Positions 7,744 to 17,330 of a stretch of DNA of 64,000 nt are shown in pieces. The first letter of the stretch is position 1; each line of letters opens with the position of its first letter. Position numbers and translations under genes: made by a program. The stretch is from Sphingosinicella sp041621755 (GTDB lineage: Bacteria; Pseudomonadota; Alphaproteobacteria; Sphingomonadales; Sphingomonadaceae), in assembly GCA_041621755.1 (NCBI GenBank), contig JBFKAE010000001.1, positions 1 through 64,000 of the forward strand. The letters are read 5' to 3'. The notes under the pieces are model-generated. The model made no database searches and was not told the DNA's origin. It saw only the letters and a list, made by a program, of their open reading frames with translations.

Positions 7744-9831
7744 ATGACCAAGTCCCAAAACAAGCCGCTGCCCAAGCTCGTGCTCAGTTCCTCGCGCGAC
7801 ATCCCATTTTCCCAGCTGGTGCTGAGCCAGAAGAACGTCCGGCGCGTGAAGGCGGGCCTCTCGATCGAGGATCTGGCCGACGACATCTATCGCCGCACCC
7901 TGCTCCAGAGCCTCAATGTCCGCGCCATGCTGGATGATGACGGCAAGGAGAACGGCATGTTCGAGGTCCCGGCTGGCGGCCGCCGCTTCCGCGCGCTCGA
8001 ACTGCTGGTGAAGACCAAGCGGATGGCCAAGGATCAGCCAGTTCCCTGCGTCGTGCGCGAAGCTGGCATCGCCGAGGAAGACTCGCTCGCCGAAAACGTC
8101 ATGCGCGTCGGGCTTCACCCGCTCGATCAATTCCGCGCATTCAGCGCGCTGATCGAGGCGGGTCTGTCGGAAGATGACATTGCGGCCCGATTCTTCGTTT
8201 CCGTCTCTACCGTGCGCCAGCGCCTGCGACTCGCCTCGGTCTCACCCGCGCTGCTCGACATCTACGGAGAGGACAGCATGACGCTCGAACAGCTCATGGC
8301 TTTCACCGTGACCGACAACCATGCGCGCCAGGAGCAGGTCTGGGAACAAGTCAATGGCAGTCAGTTCATCTCCGCACACCAGATCCGCCGCCTGCTGACC
8401 GAAGACGCGATCGCCGCCAATGATCGGCGCGTGCGGTTCATCGGCATCGATGCCTACACCGAGGCAGGCGGCTACGTTATGCGCGACCTGTTCTCGACCG
8501 ATGATGATGGCTGGCTGCAAGATCCCGCCTTGGTCGAACTGCTGGTGAACGAGAAGCTGTCCGAAGTGGCACAGGAAATCGGCGGCGAAGGCTGGAAGTG
8601 GGTCGAGGCGGCAATCGATCTACCCTACGGCTGCGAACGCGGCAAACGCCGCATCACCGGCACCACCGTTGCGTTGACTGCTGAGGAACAAGCGCGGCTC
8701 GACGCACTCGTCGAAGAATATGACGCCATTGGCGAGGAATATCGCGACGGCTGCGACCTGCCCGATGCGGTCGATGCCCGATTGACCGAAATCGACGCCG
8801 AGCTGACTACGCTCAACTGCCGCCCTGTTGTCTTCGATCCCGAAGAGCAGGCGCGTGCTGGTGTGTTCGTCTCGCTCGCGCACGACGGACGGCTGCGGAT
8901 CGACCGGGGCTATGTGCGGCCCGAGGATGAGCCGGTTACCGACGCCGGCGATGCAACGGCCAATGCACAAAGTGCCGAGCAGGCATCCGGACCGGCAATC
9001 ACCGTGGCCGGTCAGGTGCAGGACGAGCAGGCTGCAGATGACGAAGACGATGCCATTCGTCCGCTGCCCGACCGGCTGATCTCCGAACTGACTGCGGTGC
9101 GCACAGTGGCGCTGCGCAATGTTCTCGCCGGTGATCCCAATGCCGCGTTCATCGCACTTCTCCATGCACTGACGCTGTCGGTGTTCCATCAGCATGGAAC
9201 GCATGGATGCGTCCAGATCGGCGTGACCCAGGCCTGGCTTGGCAATGTCGCGCCGAACCTTCGCGAAACCTCGTGGAGCGTCGCGATCCAGGAACGCCAC
9301 GAGCAGTGGGGCGAGCGCCTGCCCGATGAACCTGGTGCGCTTTGGGACTTCCTGACCGCACTGGCGCATGACGAGCAGATGGCGTTGCTCGCGCACTGCG
9401 TCTCGCTCGGCGTCAATGCGCTGTTCGAACCTGTGAAGGGCTATGACGGCCGTATCTCCGCGCACGGCATCGCCCAGCGGATTGCTGCCGCCGATTCCCT
9501 TGCGGCGGTGGTCGGGCTCGACATGGCCAATGCAGGCTGGACGCCCACGGTCGATAACTACCTGGGCCGCGTGACCAAGCCCCGGATCATCGAGGCCGTG
9601 CGCGAAGCCAAGGGCGATGCGACCGCCGTGCTGATCGAGCATTTGAAGAAAGGCGACATGGCCCGGGAGGCCGAACGGCTGCTCGAAGGCACCGGCTGGC
9701 TGCCCGAACCGTTGCGGCTGCCGCAGGCGGAACCGGGCGACGAGGAAGTCGCGGACCTGCCTGACTTCTTGGCGGGTGATGGCGATACCGAAATGGCCGA
9801 GGACGACGCCTACGCAATCGCTGCCGAATGA
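7744..9831 (+). CDS. ParB/RepB/Spo0J-type nuclease-domain protein
   Basis: 695 residues. The N-terminal 200 residues are a ParB-like domain: SQLVLSQKNVRRVK, LADDIYRRTLLQSLNVR, FEVPAGGRRFRALELL (the R-box), PCVVREAG and EDSLAENVMRVGLHPLDQF, followed by the KorB/HTH-like DDIAARFFVSVSTVRQRLRLA. The long C-terminus has an acidic, Ala/Glu-rich linker (about 390-450) and an alpha-helical domain. Chromosomal and plasmid ParB proteins are about 300 aa, so this is the long ICE-type version, which is not paired with a ParA here. Probably binds ICE DNA; whether it has a partition, silencing or nuclease role is open. The start follows GGAG. Confidence 0.85.
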   Translation: MTKSQNKPLPKLVLSSSRDIPFSQLVLSQKNVRRVKAGLSIEDLADDIYRRTLLQSLNVRAMLDDDGKENGMFEVPAGGRRFRALELLVKTKRMAKDQPVPCVVREAGIAEEDSLAENVMRVGLHPLDQFRAFSALIEAGLSEDDIAARFFVSVSTVRQRLRLASVSPALLDIYGEDSMTLEQLMAFTVTDNHARQEQVWEQVNGSQFISAHQIRRLLTEDAIAANDRRVRFIGIDAYTEAGGYVMRDLFSTDDDGWLQDPALVELLVNEKLSEVAQEIGGEGWKWVEAAIDLPYGCERGKRRITGTTVALTAEEQARLDALVEEYDAIGEEYRDGCDLPDAVDARLTEIDAELTTLNCRPVVFDPEEQARAGVFVSLAHDGRLRIDRGYVRPEDEPVTDAGDATANAQSAEQASGPAITVAGQVQDEQAADDEDDAIRPLPDRLISELTAVRTVALRNVLAGDPNAAFIALLHALTLSVFHQHGTHGCVQIGVTQAWLGNVAPNLRETSWSVAIQERHEQWGERLPDEPGALWDFLTALAHDEQMALLAHCVSLGVNALFEPVKGYDGRISAHGIAQRIAAADSLAAVVGLDMANAGWTPTVDNYLGRVTKPRIIEAVREAKGDATAVLIEHLKKGDMAREAERLLEGTGWLPEPLRLPQAEPGDEEVADLPDFLAGDGDTEMAEDDAYAIAAE

Positions 9832-9893
9832 ACCTTGCGCGCGGGGCGGCCCAGGTTGTCCCGCGCCCCATTCCCGACGTTTGAAGGAGCCAA

Positions 9894-10415
9894 ATGATGG
9901 CAGACTATTACACCCCCACGGTGATTGATCCGATGATCCCGCTTGCCGCCATGTTGCCGATCGAGCGGATGTTCCTCGCGCAGGTGTTCGCCGAGGAACT
10001 TAACGGCGAAACCGCCTATTACTTCAGCGAAGCGGGCGCGAGCGACCTGATCTCTCTGCCTGCAGCCGACGTTCGCGCTGCACTCGACGCGGCCACGCCT
10101 GAAACCAGCCGCCTCGCACAAAAGCTGATCGACGAGCAGCCCGATGCCATTCTGGGCGAGGACGACATCGACCTCGACATGTGCGGGGACCTCTGGGCCG
10201 AGGTGCTGCAGGACATAGTGCGGCGATCGTCCGATCTCGACCATCTGACGGTCACCATGGCGTTCACATGCTCAAAGATGCGGCCCGATGGCTTTGGCGG
10301 GCTCGCTATGATCATCACCGCAGCGACCATCCGGTCGGACTCGACCCACACGCTGTTCGACCGCTTCTACGAGGAAGCCGCCGCCAACGGGGAGATCAGT
10401 CATGGCAATTCCTGA
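9894..10415 (+). CDS. Hypothetical ICE protein
   Basis: 173 residues, acidic, no motif I recognise. The ribosome site AAGGAG (9884-9889) is followed by ATGATG; the ATG at 9894 or 9897 could be used. The gene lies 62 bp after the ParB-like gene and overlaps the next gene by 14 bases, so it is part of the same transcription unit. The C-terminal half (VTMAFTCSKMRPDGFGGLAM) looks folded and conserved in character, but no function can be assigned. Confidence 0.7.
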   Translation: MMADYYTPTVIDPMIPLAAMLPIERMFLAQVFAEELNGETAYYFSEAGASDLISLPAADVRAALDAATPETSRLAQKLIDEQPDAILGEDDIDLDMCGDLWAEVLQDIVRRSSDLDHLTVTMAFTCSKMRPDGFGGLAMIITAATIRSDSTHTLFDRFYEEAAANGEISHGNS

Positions 10416-10617
10416 CTATGCCCGTACCAATTTCGAGACGCTGATGAAGGCGGCGAAGGCTGGCGATCTCGCGCTGATGGAATGCACCGAGGTAGGTAGC
10501 GGCGAAACCCGCTACGTCCTGTGCGCCGTTGGCCGTGATGATGGCGACTACGTCATGACGCCCTTCGGCCACCTCGCACCTGGCAACCCATACGAAGCCT
10601 ACATTCCGCCAGCCTGA
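10402..10617 (+). CDS. DUF6117 family small protein
   Basis: 71 residues: begins MAIPDYARTNFETLMKAA and contains RYVLCAVGR and VMTPFGHLAPGNPYEAY, the pattern I associate with DUF6117, small proteins encoded on sphingomonad and rhizobial plasmids and ICEs. Function unknown. Overlaps the 3' end of the preceding gene by 14 bases and has GGGGAGA just upstream. Lies directly before the strawberry-notch gene, its usual neighbour. Confidence 0.75.
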   Translation: MAIPDYARTNFETLMKAAKAGDLALMECTEVGSGETRYVLCAVGRDDGDYVMTPFGHLAPGNPYEAYIPPA

Positions 10618-10661
10618 TCGCAGGGCTGGTCTCAATCTCTCCAATTCAAAGGAACACTTCC

Positions 10662-13600
10662 ATGACCAACTCGCCTTTGGCGGGTGCTTCCGTGCGCCCG
10701 CTTGCCGTCGGTTGTCCGGAGCAGATCGCTACTTCGATCATCGCCGCAGCCCATGACCTGCTTGGGCATTTTGCCGCCGGGCGCCGGATCGACGCACCAG
10801 CTATTCGCACCGCGATGCAATCCGCCTTTGGCGCCACCGACGCGAGCGGCACCTGGGACTGGAAGACCGCTTACGAATCGGTCGAGGTCGCTCAACTGCT
10901 GTTCATGCGCCGCTATGGCCCGGCGATCCATGCCAGGACCGCCGACCCGTTCGAACGGTTGAAACTGGTCGAACGCATTGCCCAGCTCGCACCGACCCAG
11001 ACCCGGCGCAGCGAGGAAATGCAGGCCTACCAGCAATTCTCGACACCGTTGGGGCTCGCCTGGGTGGCGAGGGTCGCGGCGGGCTTCTGCTTCGGCGAGC
11101 TGGTGCTTGAACCCTCTGCGGGTACTGGATTGCTGGCGATCCAGGCTGAACTCGCCGGGTGCAGCCTTGCCCTGAACGAAGTCGCCGATGTGCGGGCGGC
11201 GCTGCTTGGCAGGCTGTTCGAAGGCTCGAGAGTGTCGATGCATGACGCTGCGCAGATCCACGACCGGCTCGACGCAGGCCTGATCCCGAGCTGCATCGTC
11301 ATGAACCCGCCATTCTCCACCGCTCTCCATGTCGAGACCCGCGTGGTCGATGCAGCCTTCCGGCATCTGTCATCGGCCGTTGCGCGGCTTGCGGACGGCG
11401 GACGCCTCGTTGCGATCACCGGCGCGAACTGCGCGCCCGACCACAAAGCATGGCGCGATGGCTTCGTCCGGCTTCAGGAAAAAGCGCGCGTCGTGTTCAC
11501 CGCGACGATCGCTGGCAGCGTGTTCGCGCCGCACGGCACTTCGGTCGAGACCCGGTTGACGGTGATCGACAAGGTGCCTGCGGACGACGCGACGCAGTTT
11601 CCCGCATCGCCTGGCCTGGCCCCTGATCTTGCGACCTTGCTGCTCTGGCTGACCGTCAGCCTTCCGCCGCGTCAGCCCATTGCGGCATTGGCGATCCAGC
11701 CGCTGGTTACCCTCCGAAGTTCACCGGACATCAGAACGCCAGTTTCAAAGCCGAGACCGGTTCCAGCTCCGGCCCCAGAGCCAGCGGGCATTCCGCTCGA
11801 CTATGATCTGATCGACTGGCAATCGCCCAGCGACGGCAAGCTCTCCGATACACTCTATGAGCCCTACAGCCTCCAATCGATCCGCATTGCGGGTGCCCAG
11901 CCGCATCCAACCCGCCTGGTGCAATCGGCGGCGATGTCATCGGTCGCGCCGCCCAAGCCGAGCTACCGCCCACATCTGCCTGCTGGCCTCGTTGAACAGG
12001 GACTGCTGTCCGACGCCCAGCTGGAATCGGTGATCTATGCGGGCGAAGCCCATGCCGACCATCTCGCCGGCAACTGGAGCGTCGATGCAACCTGGGACAA
12101 GGTCGAAGCTGCGCCCGACGACAGCGACTCCGCAGTCCGGTTCCGTAAGGGCTGGTTCCTCGGCGACGGCACGGGCGCGGGCAAGGGTAGGCAGGTTGCC
12201 GGCATCTTGCTCGACAACTGGCTCAAGGGCCGGCGGCGTGCGGTCTGGATTTCCAAGTCCGACAAGCTGCTCGAAGATGCCCAGCGTGACTGGAAGGCCT
12301 TGGGTCAGGAGCCGCTGCTCGTCACCCCGCTCGCCCGGTTTCGCCAGGGCACGCCGATCCGGCTCGAGCATGGCATCCTTTTTACGACCTATGCCACGCT
12401 ACGCTCCGATGCGCGTGAGAATCGGGTTTCGCGGGTCCAGCAGATCGTCGATTGGCTGGGGACCGACTTCGACGGGGTCATTGTCTTCGACGAAAGCCAT
12501 GCGATGCAGAATGCCGGTGGCGGCAAATCCGACCGGGGCGACTCCGCTCCTTCCCAGCAGGGGCGCGCAGGGCTGCGCCTGCAACACGCGCTGCCTGATG
12601 CCCGCATTCTCTATATCTCGGCGACCGGTGCGACCACAGTCGAGAACCTCGCCTATGCCCAGCGGCTTGGCCTGTGGGGCGGCACCGACTTCCCGTTCGA
12701 CAAGCGCACCGATTTCGTCGCGGCCATCGAAGCCGGCGGTGTCGCCGCGATGGAAGTGCTGGCGCGCGACCTCAAGGCACTCGGCCTCTATGCCGCCCGC
12801 TCGCTGTCCTATGAAGGCGTCGAATATGAGCTGGTCGAGCATCAGCTGACCCCCGACCAGGTCCGCATCTACGATGCCTATGCCGGGGCCTTCCAGGTCA
12901 TTCACAACAACCTCGACGCCGCGCTTGAGGCCGCAAACGTCACCAGCAGCAGCGAGGGCACGCTGAACGCACAGGCCAAGTCCGCAGCCCGTTCGGCCTT
13001 CGAATCGGCCAAGCAGCGCTTCTTCAATCACCTGATCACCGCCATGAAGACGCCGACGCTGATCGCGGCGATCGACCAGGGGCGGGCCGAAGGCCACGCC
13101 GCCGTGGTGCAGATCGTCTCGACGGGGGAAGCGCTGCTGTCGCGCCGTCTGGCCGACATCGATCCGGGTGACTGGAATGATGTTCAGATTGACATCACGC
13201 CGCGGGAATATGTTCTGGACTACCTCCTCCACGGCTTCCCGACCCAGCTCCATGAGAACTTCACCGACGGCGATGGCAATCTCGCGTCACGGCCAGCCTA
13301 TGACGACGATGGCAATGTTGTGCAGTGCCGTGAGGCGATCGAACGACGAGACCGGCTGATCGAGCAGCTCGCCTCAATGGAGCCGGTGCAAGGCGCGCTC
13401 GACCAGATTGTCCAGCGGTTCGGGACCGACATGGTGGCCGAGGTGACAGGGCGCTCGCGGCGGATCGTGCGCCGCGTCGATGTGCATGGCGACCGGCTCG
13501 CGGTTGAGAACCGACCTGCCCATGCCAATCTTGCAGAAGCGCAGGCGTTCATGGAGGATCGCAAGCAGATCCTCGTCTTCTCCGACGCTGGAGGCACCGG

Positions 13601-15011
13601 ACGCAGCTACCATGCGGACCTTGGCAGCCGGAACCAGCGGCTGCGGCACCACTATTTGCTCGAAGCAGGCTGGAAGGCCGATACTGCGATCCAAGGTCTC
13701 GGACGCACCAACCGCACCAATCAGGCGCAGCCGCCGCTGTTCCGGCCTGTTGCCACCAATGTTCAGGCCGAGAAGCGCTTCCTCTCGACCATCGCGCGGC
13801 GGCTCGATACGCTGGGGGCGATCACACGCGGACAGCGTCAAACCGGCGGCCAGGGCCTGTTCCGCCCGGAGGACAATCTTGAAAGCCCATATGCCCGCGA
13901 TGCCCTGCGCCAGCTTTATGTGCTGATCTATGCGGGCAAGGTTGAACATTGCTCGCTTGCGACTTTCGAGAGCATGACCGGCCTGTCGCTGACAGATGGC
14001 AGCGGCTGCCTGAAGGATGAATTGCCGTCGATCACGACCTTCCTCAACCGGCTGCTGGCGCTGACGATTGCGATGCAGAACATACTGTTCACGGTGTTCG
14101 AGCAGTTGCTCGGTGCCAAGGTCGAGAGTGCGATTGCATCCGGCAGCTACGATGTCGGGCTCGAAACACTGGTGGCTGACAGCTTCACCGTTACCGGCAG
14201 CGAGCCGATCTACGTCCACCCGGCAACGGGTGCCGAGACCCGCTTGCTCACCGTGGCCATGCGCGAGCGCAACCAGCCGGTCTCGCTCGACAAGGCGCTG
14301 GAACTGCTCCGGGAACCCGGCGCACGCCTGCTGGTCAACACCCGCTCGAAGCGCGCGGCGGTCCAGCTACCAGTTCGCAGTGTGATGCTCGACGATGGCG
14401 AAGTCGAACGGCGCATCCGGCTGATCCGGCCGATGGAGCGGCTGAACTTGGCCCTAAACCATCTGGCTGAGACCAGCTGGGAGCACGTGGACGAGGCGAC
14501 CTTTTCTGCTGTCTGGCAGGCCGAGGTGGCGCAGGTCGATGAATTCACGACGAGCGAACTGCACATCGTCACCGGTCTATTGCTGCCGATCTGGAAGCAG
14601 CTCCCCGAAGAATCGACCCGCGTTTACCGCCTCCAAGCCGACGATGGCCGCCGAATTGTCGGGCGCAGAGTCTCCCCGGCATGGGCAGCGAGCGCAACTG
14701 CAAGAGCGGACGCGCCTATGCTGTCACCGCCGCAGGCACTCGCCTTGCTTCGCGAAGGCCATGCGGTGCTCGACCTTGCCGATGGGCTGCAACTGCGACG
14801 TTCGCGGCTGATGCAGGTCAACCGGATCGAACTCACCGGGTTTAACTCGACGGCGGTGGACCGGCTCAAGGCCATGGGGCTGTTCTCCGAACTCATCAGC
14901 TGGAAACTGCGCTTGTTCGTGCCCGACGATATTGTGACAGGGTCGGCTGTGATCGAGCGATTGTTCGAACGGTACCCGTTGGCGCGCATTGCCGACCGCA
15001 AGGCTGCCTGA
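10662..15011 (+). CDS. Strawberry-notch family methyltransferase/helicase fusion
   Basis: 1449-residue fusion. The N-terminal part is a class I SAM-dependent DNA methyltransferase fold: LEPSAGTGLLAIQ (about 149) and the catalytic NPPF (about 214). The middle is an SF2 helicase of strawberry-notch type, with Walker A GDGTGAGKG (about 500) and Walker B FDESHAMQNA (about 609). The C-terminal strawberry-notch domain has VFSDAGGTGRSYHAD and IQGLGRTNRTNQ (about 1012). NPPF indicates an N6-adenine type catalytic site. Long proteins like this are typical of conjugative plasmids and ICEs; a role in anti-restriction or in DNA handling during transfer is inferred only. AAAGGAA precedes the ATG. Confidence 0.88.
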   Translation: MTNSPLAGASVRPLAVGCPEQIATSIIAAAHDLLGHFAAGRRIDAPAIRTAMQSAFGATDASGTWDWKTAYESVEVAQLLFMRRYGPAIHARTADPFERLKLVERIAQLAPTQTRRSEEMQAYQQFSTPLGLAWVARVAAGFCFGELVLEPSAGTGLLAIQAELAGCSLALNEVADVRAALLGRLFEGSRVSMHDAAQIHDRLDAGLIPSCIVMNPPFSTALHVETRVVDAAFRHLSSAVARLADGGRLVAITGANCAPDHKAWRDGFVRLQEKARVVFTATIAGSVFAPHGTSVETRLTVIDKVPADDATQFPASPGLAPDLATLLLWLTVSLPPRQPIAALAIQPLVTLRSSPDIRTPVSKPRPVPAPAPEPAGIPLDYDLIDWQSPSDGKLSDTLYEPYSLQSIRIAGAQPHPTRLVQSAAMSSVAPPKPSYRPHLPAGLVEQGLLSDAQLESVIYAGEAHADHLAGNWSVDATWDKVEAAPDDSDSAVRFRKGWFLGDGTGAGKGRQVAGILLDNWLKGRRRAVWISKSDKLLEDAQRDWKALGQEPLLVTPLARFRQGTPIRLEHGILFTTYATLRSDARENRVSRVQQIVDWLGTDFDGVIVFDESHAMQNAGGGKSDRGDSAPSQQGRAGLRLQHALPDARILYISATGATTVENLAYAQRLGLWGGTDFPFDKRTDFVAAIEAGGVAAMEVLARDLKALGLYAARSLSYEGVEYELVEHQLTPDQVRIYDAYAGAFQVIHNNLDAALEAANVTSSSEGTLNAQAKSAARSAFESAKQRFFNHLITAMKTPTLIAAIDQGRAEGHAAVVQIVSTGEALLSRRLADIDPGDWNDVQIDITPREYVLDYLLHGFPTQLHENFTDGDGNLASRPAYDDDGNVVQCREAIERRDRLIEQLASMEPVQGALDQIVQRFGTDMVAEVTGRSRRIVRRVDVHGDRLAVENRPAHANLAEAQAFMEDRKQILVFSDAGGTGRSYHADLGSRNQRLRHHYLLEAGWKADTAIQGLGRTNRTNQAQPPLFRPVATNVQAEKRFLSTIARRLDTLGAITRGQRQTGGQGLFRPEDNLESPYARDALRQLYVLIYAGKVEHCSLATFESMTGLSLTDGSGCLKDELPSITTFLNRLLALTIAMQNILFTVFEQLLGAKVESAIASGSYDVGLETLVADSFTVTGSEPIYVHPATGAETRLLTVAMRERNQPVSLDKALELLREPGARLLVNTRSKRAAVQLPVRSVMLDDGEVERRIRLIRPMERLNLALNHLAETSWEHVDEATFSAVWQAEVAQVDEFTTSELHIVTGLLLPIWKQLPEESTRVYRLQADDGRRIVGRRVSPAWAASATARADAPMLSPPQALALLREGHAVLDLADGLQLRRSRLMQVNRIELTGFNSTAVDRLKAMGLFSELISWKLRLFVPDDIVTGSAVIERLFERYPLARIADRKAA

Positions 15012-15012
15012 C

Positions 15013-16065
15013 ATGGGCAGGTTTTCCAGTCGCGCAGCGGAACTGTCGGAACGGCTTGCGGCCAATGCGCAAGCCGTTTGTCGCCACTATCTGCCAGCAG
15101 GAAGGCGCGAAGGCCGCTACTGGATGGTCGGCGATGTTACCGGATCGCCCGGACGCAGTCTCTATATCCGCCTGTTCGAGACCGAACGGGGCGCAATCGG
15201 CAACTGGGTCGATGCCGCGACCGGCGAACATGGTGATCTTGTCGACCTCATACGGCTCAACCAACGGCATGGGCGACTGTCCGACACCATCGACGAAGCC
15301 GAACGCTTCCTCAGCCTGCCACCATCGGCAGCGGACGATGGACGGACTGCCGCAGCTTCAGCCAAGCCCGCACGAGCAGGGTCACCAACGGCAGCCAGAC
15401 GCTTGTTCGCCGCATCGAAGTCCCTGACTGGATCACTGGCAGCCTGTTACCTGCGATCACGCAGCATCACGCGAGTATCCGACCTGCCAGCCCTGCGCTT
15501 TCATCCGCGCTGTTACTACCGGCCGAATGAGGATGACGCTCCCGGAACGTCAGGCGTATTCCCGGCAATGATCGCAGCGGTGACTGATAATGATGGAGAG
15601 CAGACCGGCACGCATCGCACCTGGCTCGATCCATCGGGCGGAATGAAAGCCAAGGTCGCATCGCCGCGCCGAGCCATGGGCAATATTCTCGGCAACGCAG
15701 TCCGGCTCGGAGTCGCGGATGACGTCCTGATCGCGGGTGAAGGCATTGAGACCATGCTGTCCCTGCGCGAAGTTTTGCCGACCATGCCGATAGCAGCCGC
15801 AACCTCGTCGGCCCATCTCGCCGCCATTCAGTTCCCGCCGACACTCAAGCGCCTCTATGTCGCGCGCGACCGGGACGCGGCAGGCGACGCGGCTTTCGGC
15901 ATCCTGACCGATCGCATGCAGACTGCAGGGGTCGAAATCGTGTCGCTCATGCCTGACCTTGCGGACTTCAACGACGATTTGCGCCAGCATGGCGCTTGGG
16001 CTTTGGGTGAACGGGTCCGCCTTCAGCTGCATGAGCAGGATCGGACACGCTTCTCCGTCGATTGA
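15013..16065 (+). CDS. Toprim domain protein (DUF7146/primase-like)
   Basis: 350 residues. The N-terminal region with NAQAVCRHYLPAGRREGRYW and the following GNWVDAATGEHGDLVDLI resembles the DUF7146 region of plasmid primase-like proteins. The C-terminal half has a toprim fold: DDVLIAGEGIETMLSLREVL (acidic residue after GEG) and RLYVARDRDAAGDAAF (DxD motif). It begins one base after the stop of the strawberry-notch gene, so the two are translationally coupled. A primase or nickase-like role in ICE DNA processing is likely; there is no separate zinc-finger domain. Confidence 0.83.
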   Translation: MGRFSSRAAELSERLAANAQAVCRHYLPAGRREGRYWMVGDVTGSPGRSLYIRLFETERGAIGNWVDAATGEHGDLVDLIRLNQRHGRLSDTIDEAERFLSLPPSAADDGRTAAASAKPARAGSPTAARRLFAASKSLTGSLAACYLRSRSITRVSDLPALRFHPRCYYRPNEDDAPGTSGVFPAMIAAVTDNDGEQTGTHRTWLDPSGGMKAKVASPRRAMGNILGNAVRLGVADDVLIAGEGIETMLSLREVLPTMPIAAATSSAHLAAIQFPPTLKRLYVARDRDAAGDAAFGILTDRMQTAGVEIVSLMPDLADFNDDLRQHGAWALGERVRLQLHEQDRTRFSVD

Positions 16066-16412
16066 GGATGAGCCGATACGGGGTCGGAAGGTCGGGCTGA
16101 GGCGGCGCGCATCGTCCAGGACCAGTGTTCCGGACAAGCCCTGCCTTCTTCGGGTGGCGTCCGAGAGACCGGCTGCCGGGAGGCCGCAATGGCGGACGGG
16201 CGACTATTTTCCGGCGGCGCGGGGAAGCATCGCCTCAAGCGATGCGACAAACAACAACACCCGCGCCATTCCATCGCGAACCAAAATAGCCGCCCGTCCG
16301 CCATCCTTCGCTGCGCTGCGGTCCTGCGGATGCAGCCTCCCTGCAGCCGGTCAGAGGGACGCCAATGAAGGCCGGGCAAGGTGCCCGGTTCCAAAGCCCA
16401 AAGGACAGCGCC
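16066..16412. other. Intergenic region with long inverted repeats
   Basis: Nearly 350 bp between the toprim and DUF2493 genes without a supported gene. Most of it is occupied by the nested inverted repeat at 16156-16363. The ribosome site AAGGA for the next gene is at 16401-16405. Confidence 0.5.
16156..16363. repeat. Nested imperfect inverted repeat, about 208 bp
   Basis: The outer arms 16156-16184 and 16335-16363 match as GGCGTCC...ACCGGCTGC...GGGAGGC on one side and its complement on the other. The inner arms ATGGCGGACGGGCG-CTATTTT (16189-16210) and its complement (16283-16304) differ at one base. A further small hairpin, GCATCGC/GCGATGC, lies in the central loop at about 16227-16245. The left arm resembles the leader elements at 6336 and 7665. 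It could be a structured leader, two convergent protein-binding sites, or a remnant of a duplicated leader. Confidence 0.7.
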
Positions 16413-17330
16413 ATGACAATCATGCCCGATTCCGAACCCGAACATGAAGTCTCGCCTACCGTCCATCTCCTCGATGAAATCGCCCTCTACGGCTATCGCC
16501 CCTTCTCCGACGAAGCCGACCCGCGGCCACTGCCCGAAGAACGCATCGCCGCTGGCGCTGTCGCCGACATGTTCGACGCCCTCGTCGCAACCATGATCGA
16601 CACCAGGCTCGAACCCGATCTTGAAGACTTGTGCTGGTCGCTCGCCAACCTCTTCCACCGCGCCGAATTCCGCATCCAGCGCGAGCTTGACGACAATGAG
16701 GATGCCCAGAAGCGCGGTCAGCGCGAACAGGACGGATCGGAGGTCAAATCGGTCGAGCTTGAACGGCAGATCCGCGAAGGCATTGGCCTGATCGAACGGC
16801 GCAACGCGATGGAGTTCATGCGCGAAGCCGCCGCCGACCAGTTCGAGGCGCATTTCCGCAAGGCCTGGACCCCGCGCACCGGATCACTGGTCAACCATCG
16901 CACCTTGACCGCCGCCATGATCGACAGCCGCGACTTTCTCGCCGCCAAGCGCCGTTCGGAAACAGAGCCAATGTTGCCAGCCGGCACCCGCATCGCATTC
17001 ACTTCCGGTCCCGCATATCAGGATCACAACCGCATCTGGGCAGTGCTCGACAAGGTGCTCGCCAAATATCCCGACATGGTCCTGTTCCACGGTGGCAACC
17101 CGACCGGCGGCGAACACATTGCCTCGCTCTGGGCACGCGCGCGCAAGATCACCCACGTTCCGTTCCGGCCAGATTGGGATCGGTTCAAGAAGGCGGCACC
17201 GTTCCGCCGCAACGATCAAATGCTTGAAGTTCTGCCCAAGGCTGTGGTCGCCTGCCCGGGCAATGGTATCAACGCCAACCTGATCGACAAAGCCCGCAAG
17301 TTGGGGATCACGGTGTGGACGATCGAGTGA
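16413..17330 (+). CDS. DUF2493 (YspA-like, SLOG superfamily) protein
   Basis: 305 residues. The C-terminal 110 residues are a DUF2493 domain: RIAFTSGPAYQDHNRIWAVL, VLFHGGNPTGGEHIASLWA, HVPFRPDWDRF and VVACPGNGINANLIDKARKLG. This is the Rossmann-like nucleotide-binding fold of the SLOG group, whose members bind nucleotide-derived ligands. The N-terminal 190 residues are helical and acidic without a recognised domain. The longer in-frame start (16365) is rejected because AAGGA lies 8 bases before the ATG at 16413. A regular member of this class of ICEs with unknown role. Confidence 0.83.
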   Translation: MTIMPDSEPEHEVSPTVHLLDEIALYGYRPFSDEADPRPLPEERIAAGAVADMFDALVATMIDTRLEPDLEDLCWSLANLFHRAEFRIQRELDDNEDAQKRGQREQDGSEVKSVELERQIREGIGLIERRNAMEFMREAAADQFEAHFRKAWTPRTGSLVNHRTLTAAMIDSRDFLAAKRRSETEPMLPAGTRIAFTSGPAYQDHNRIWAVLDKVLAKYPDMVLFHGGNPTGGEHIASLWARARKITHVPFRPDWDRFKKAAPFRRNDQMLEVLPKAVVACPGNGINANLIDKARKLGITVWTIE

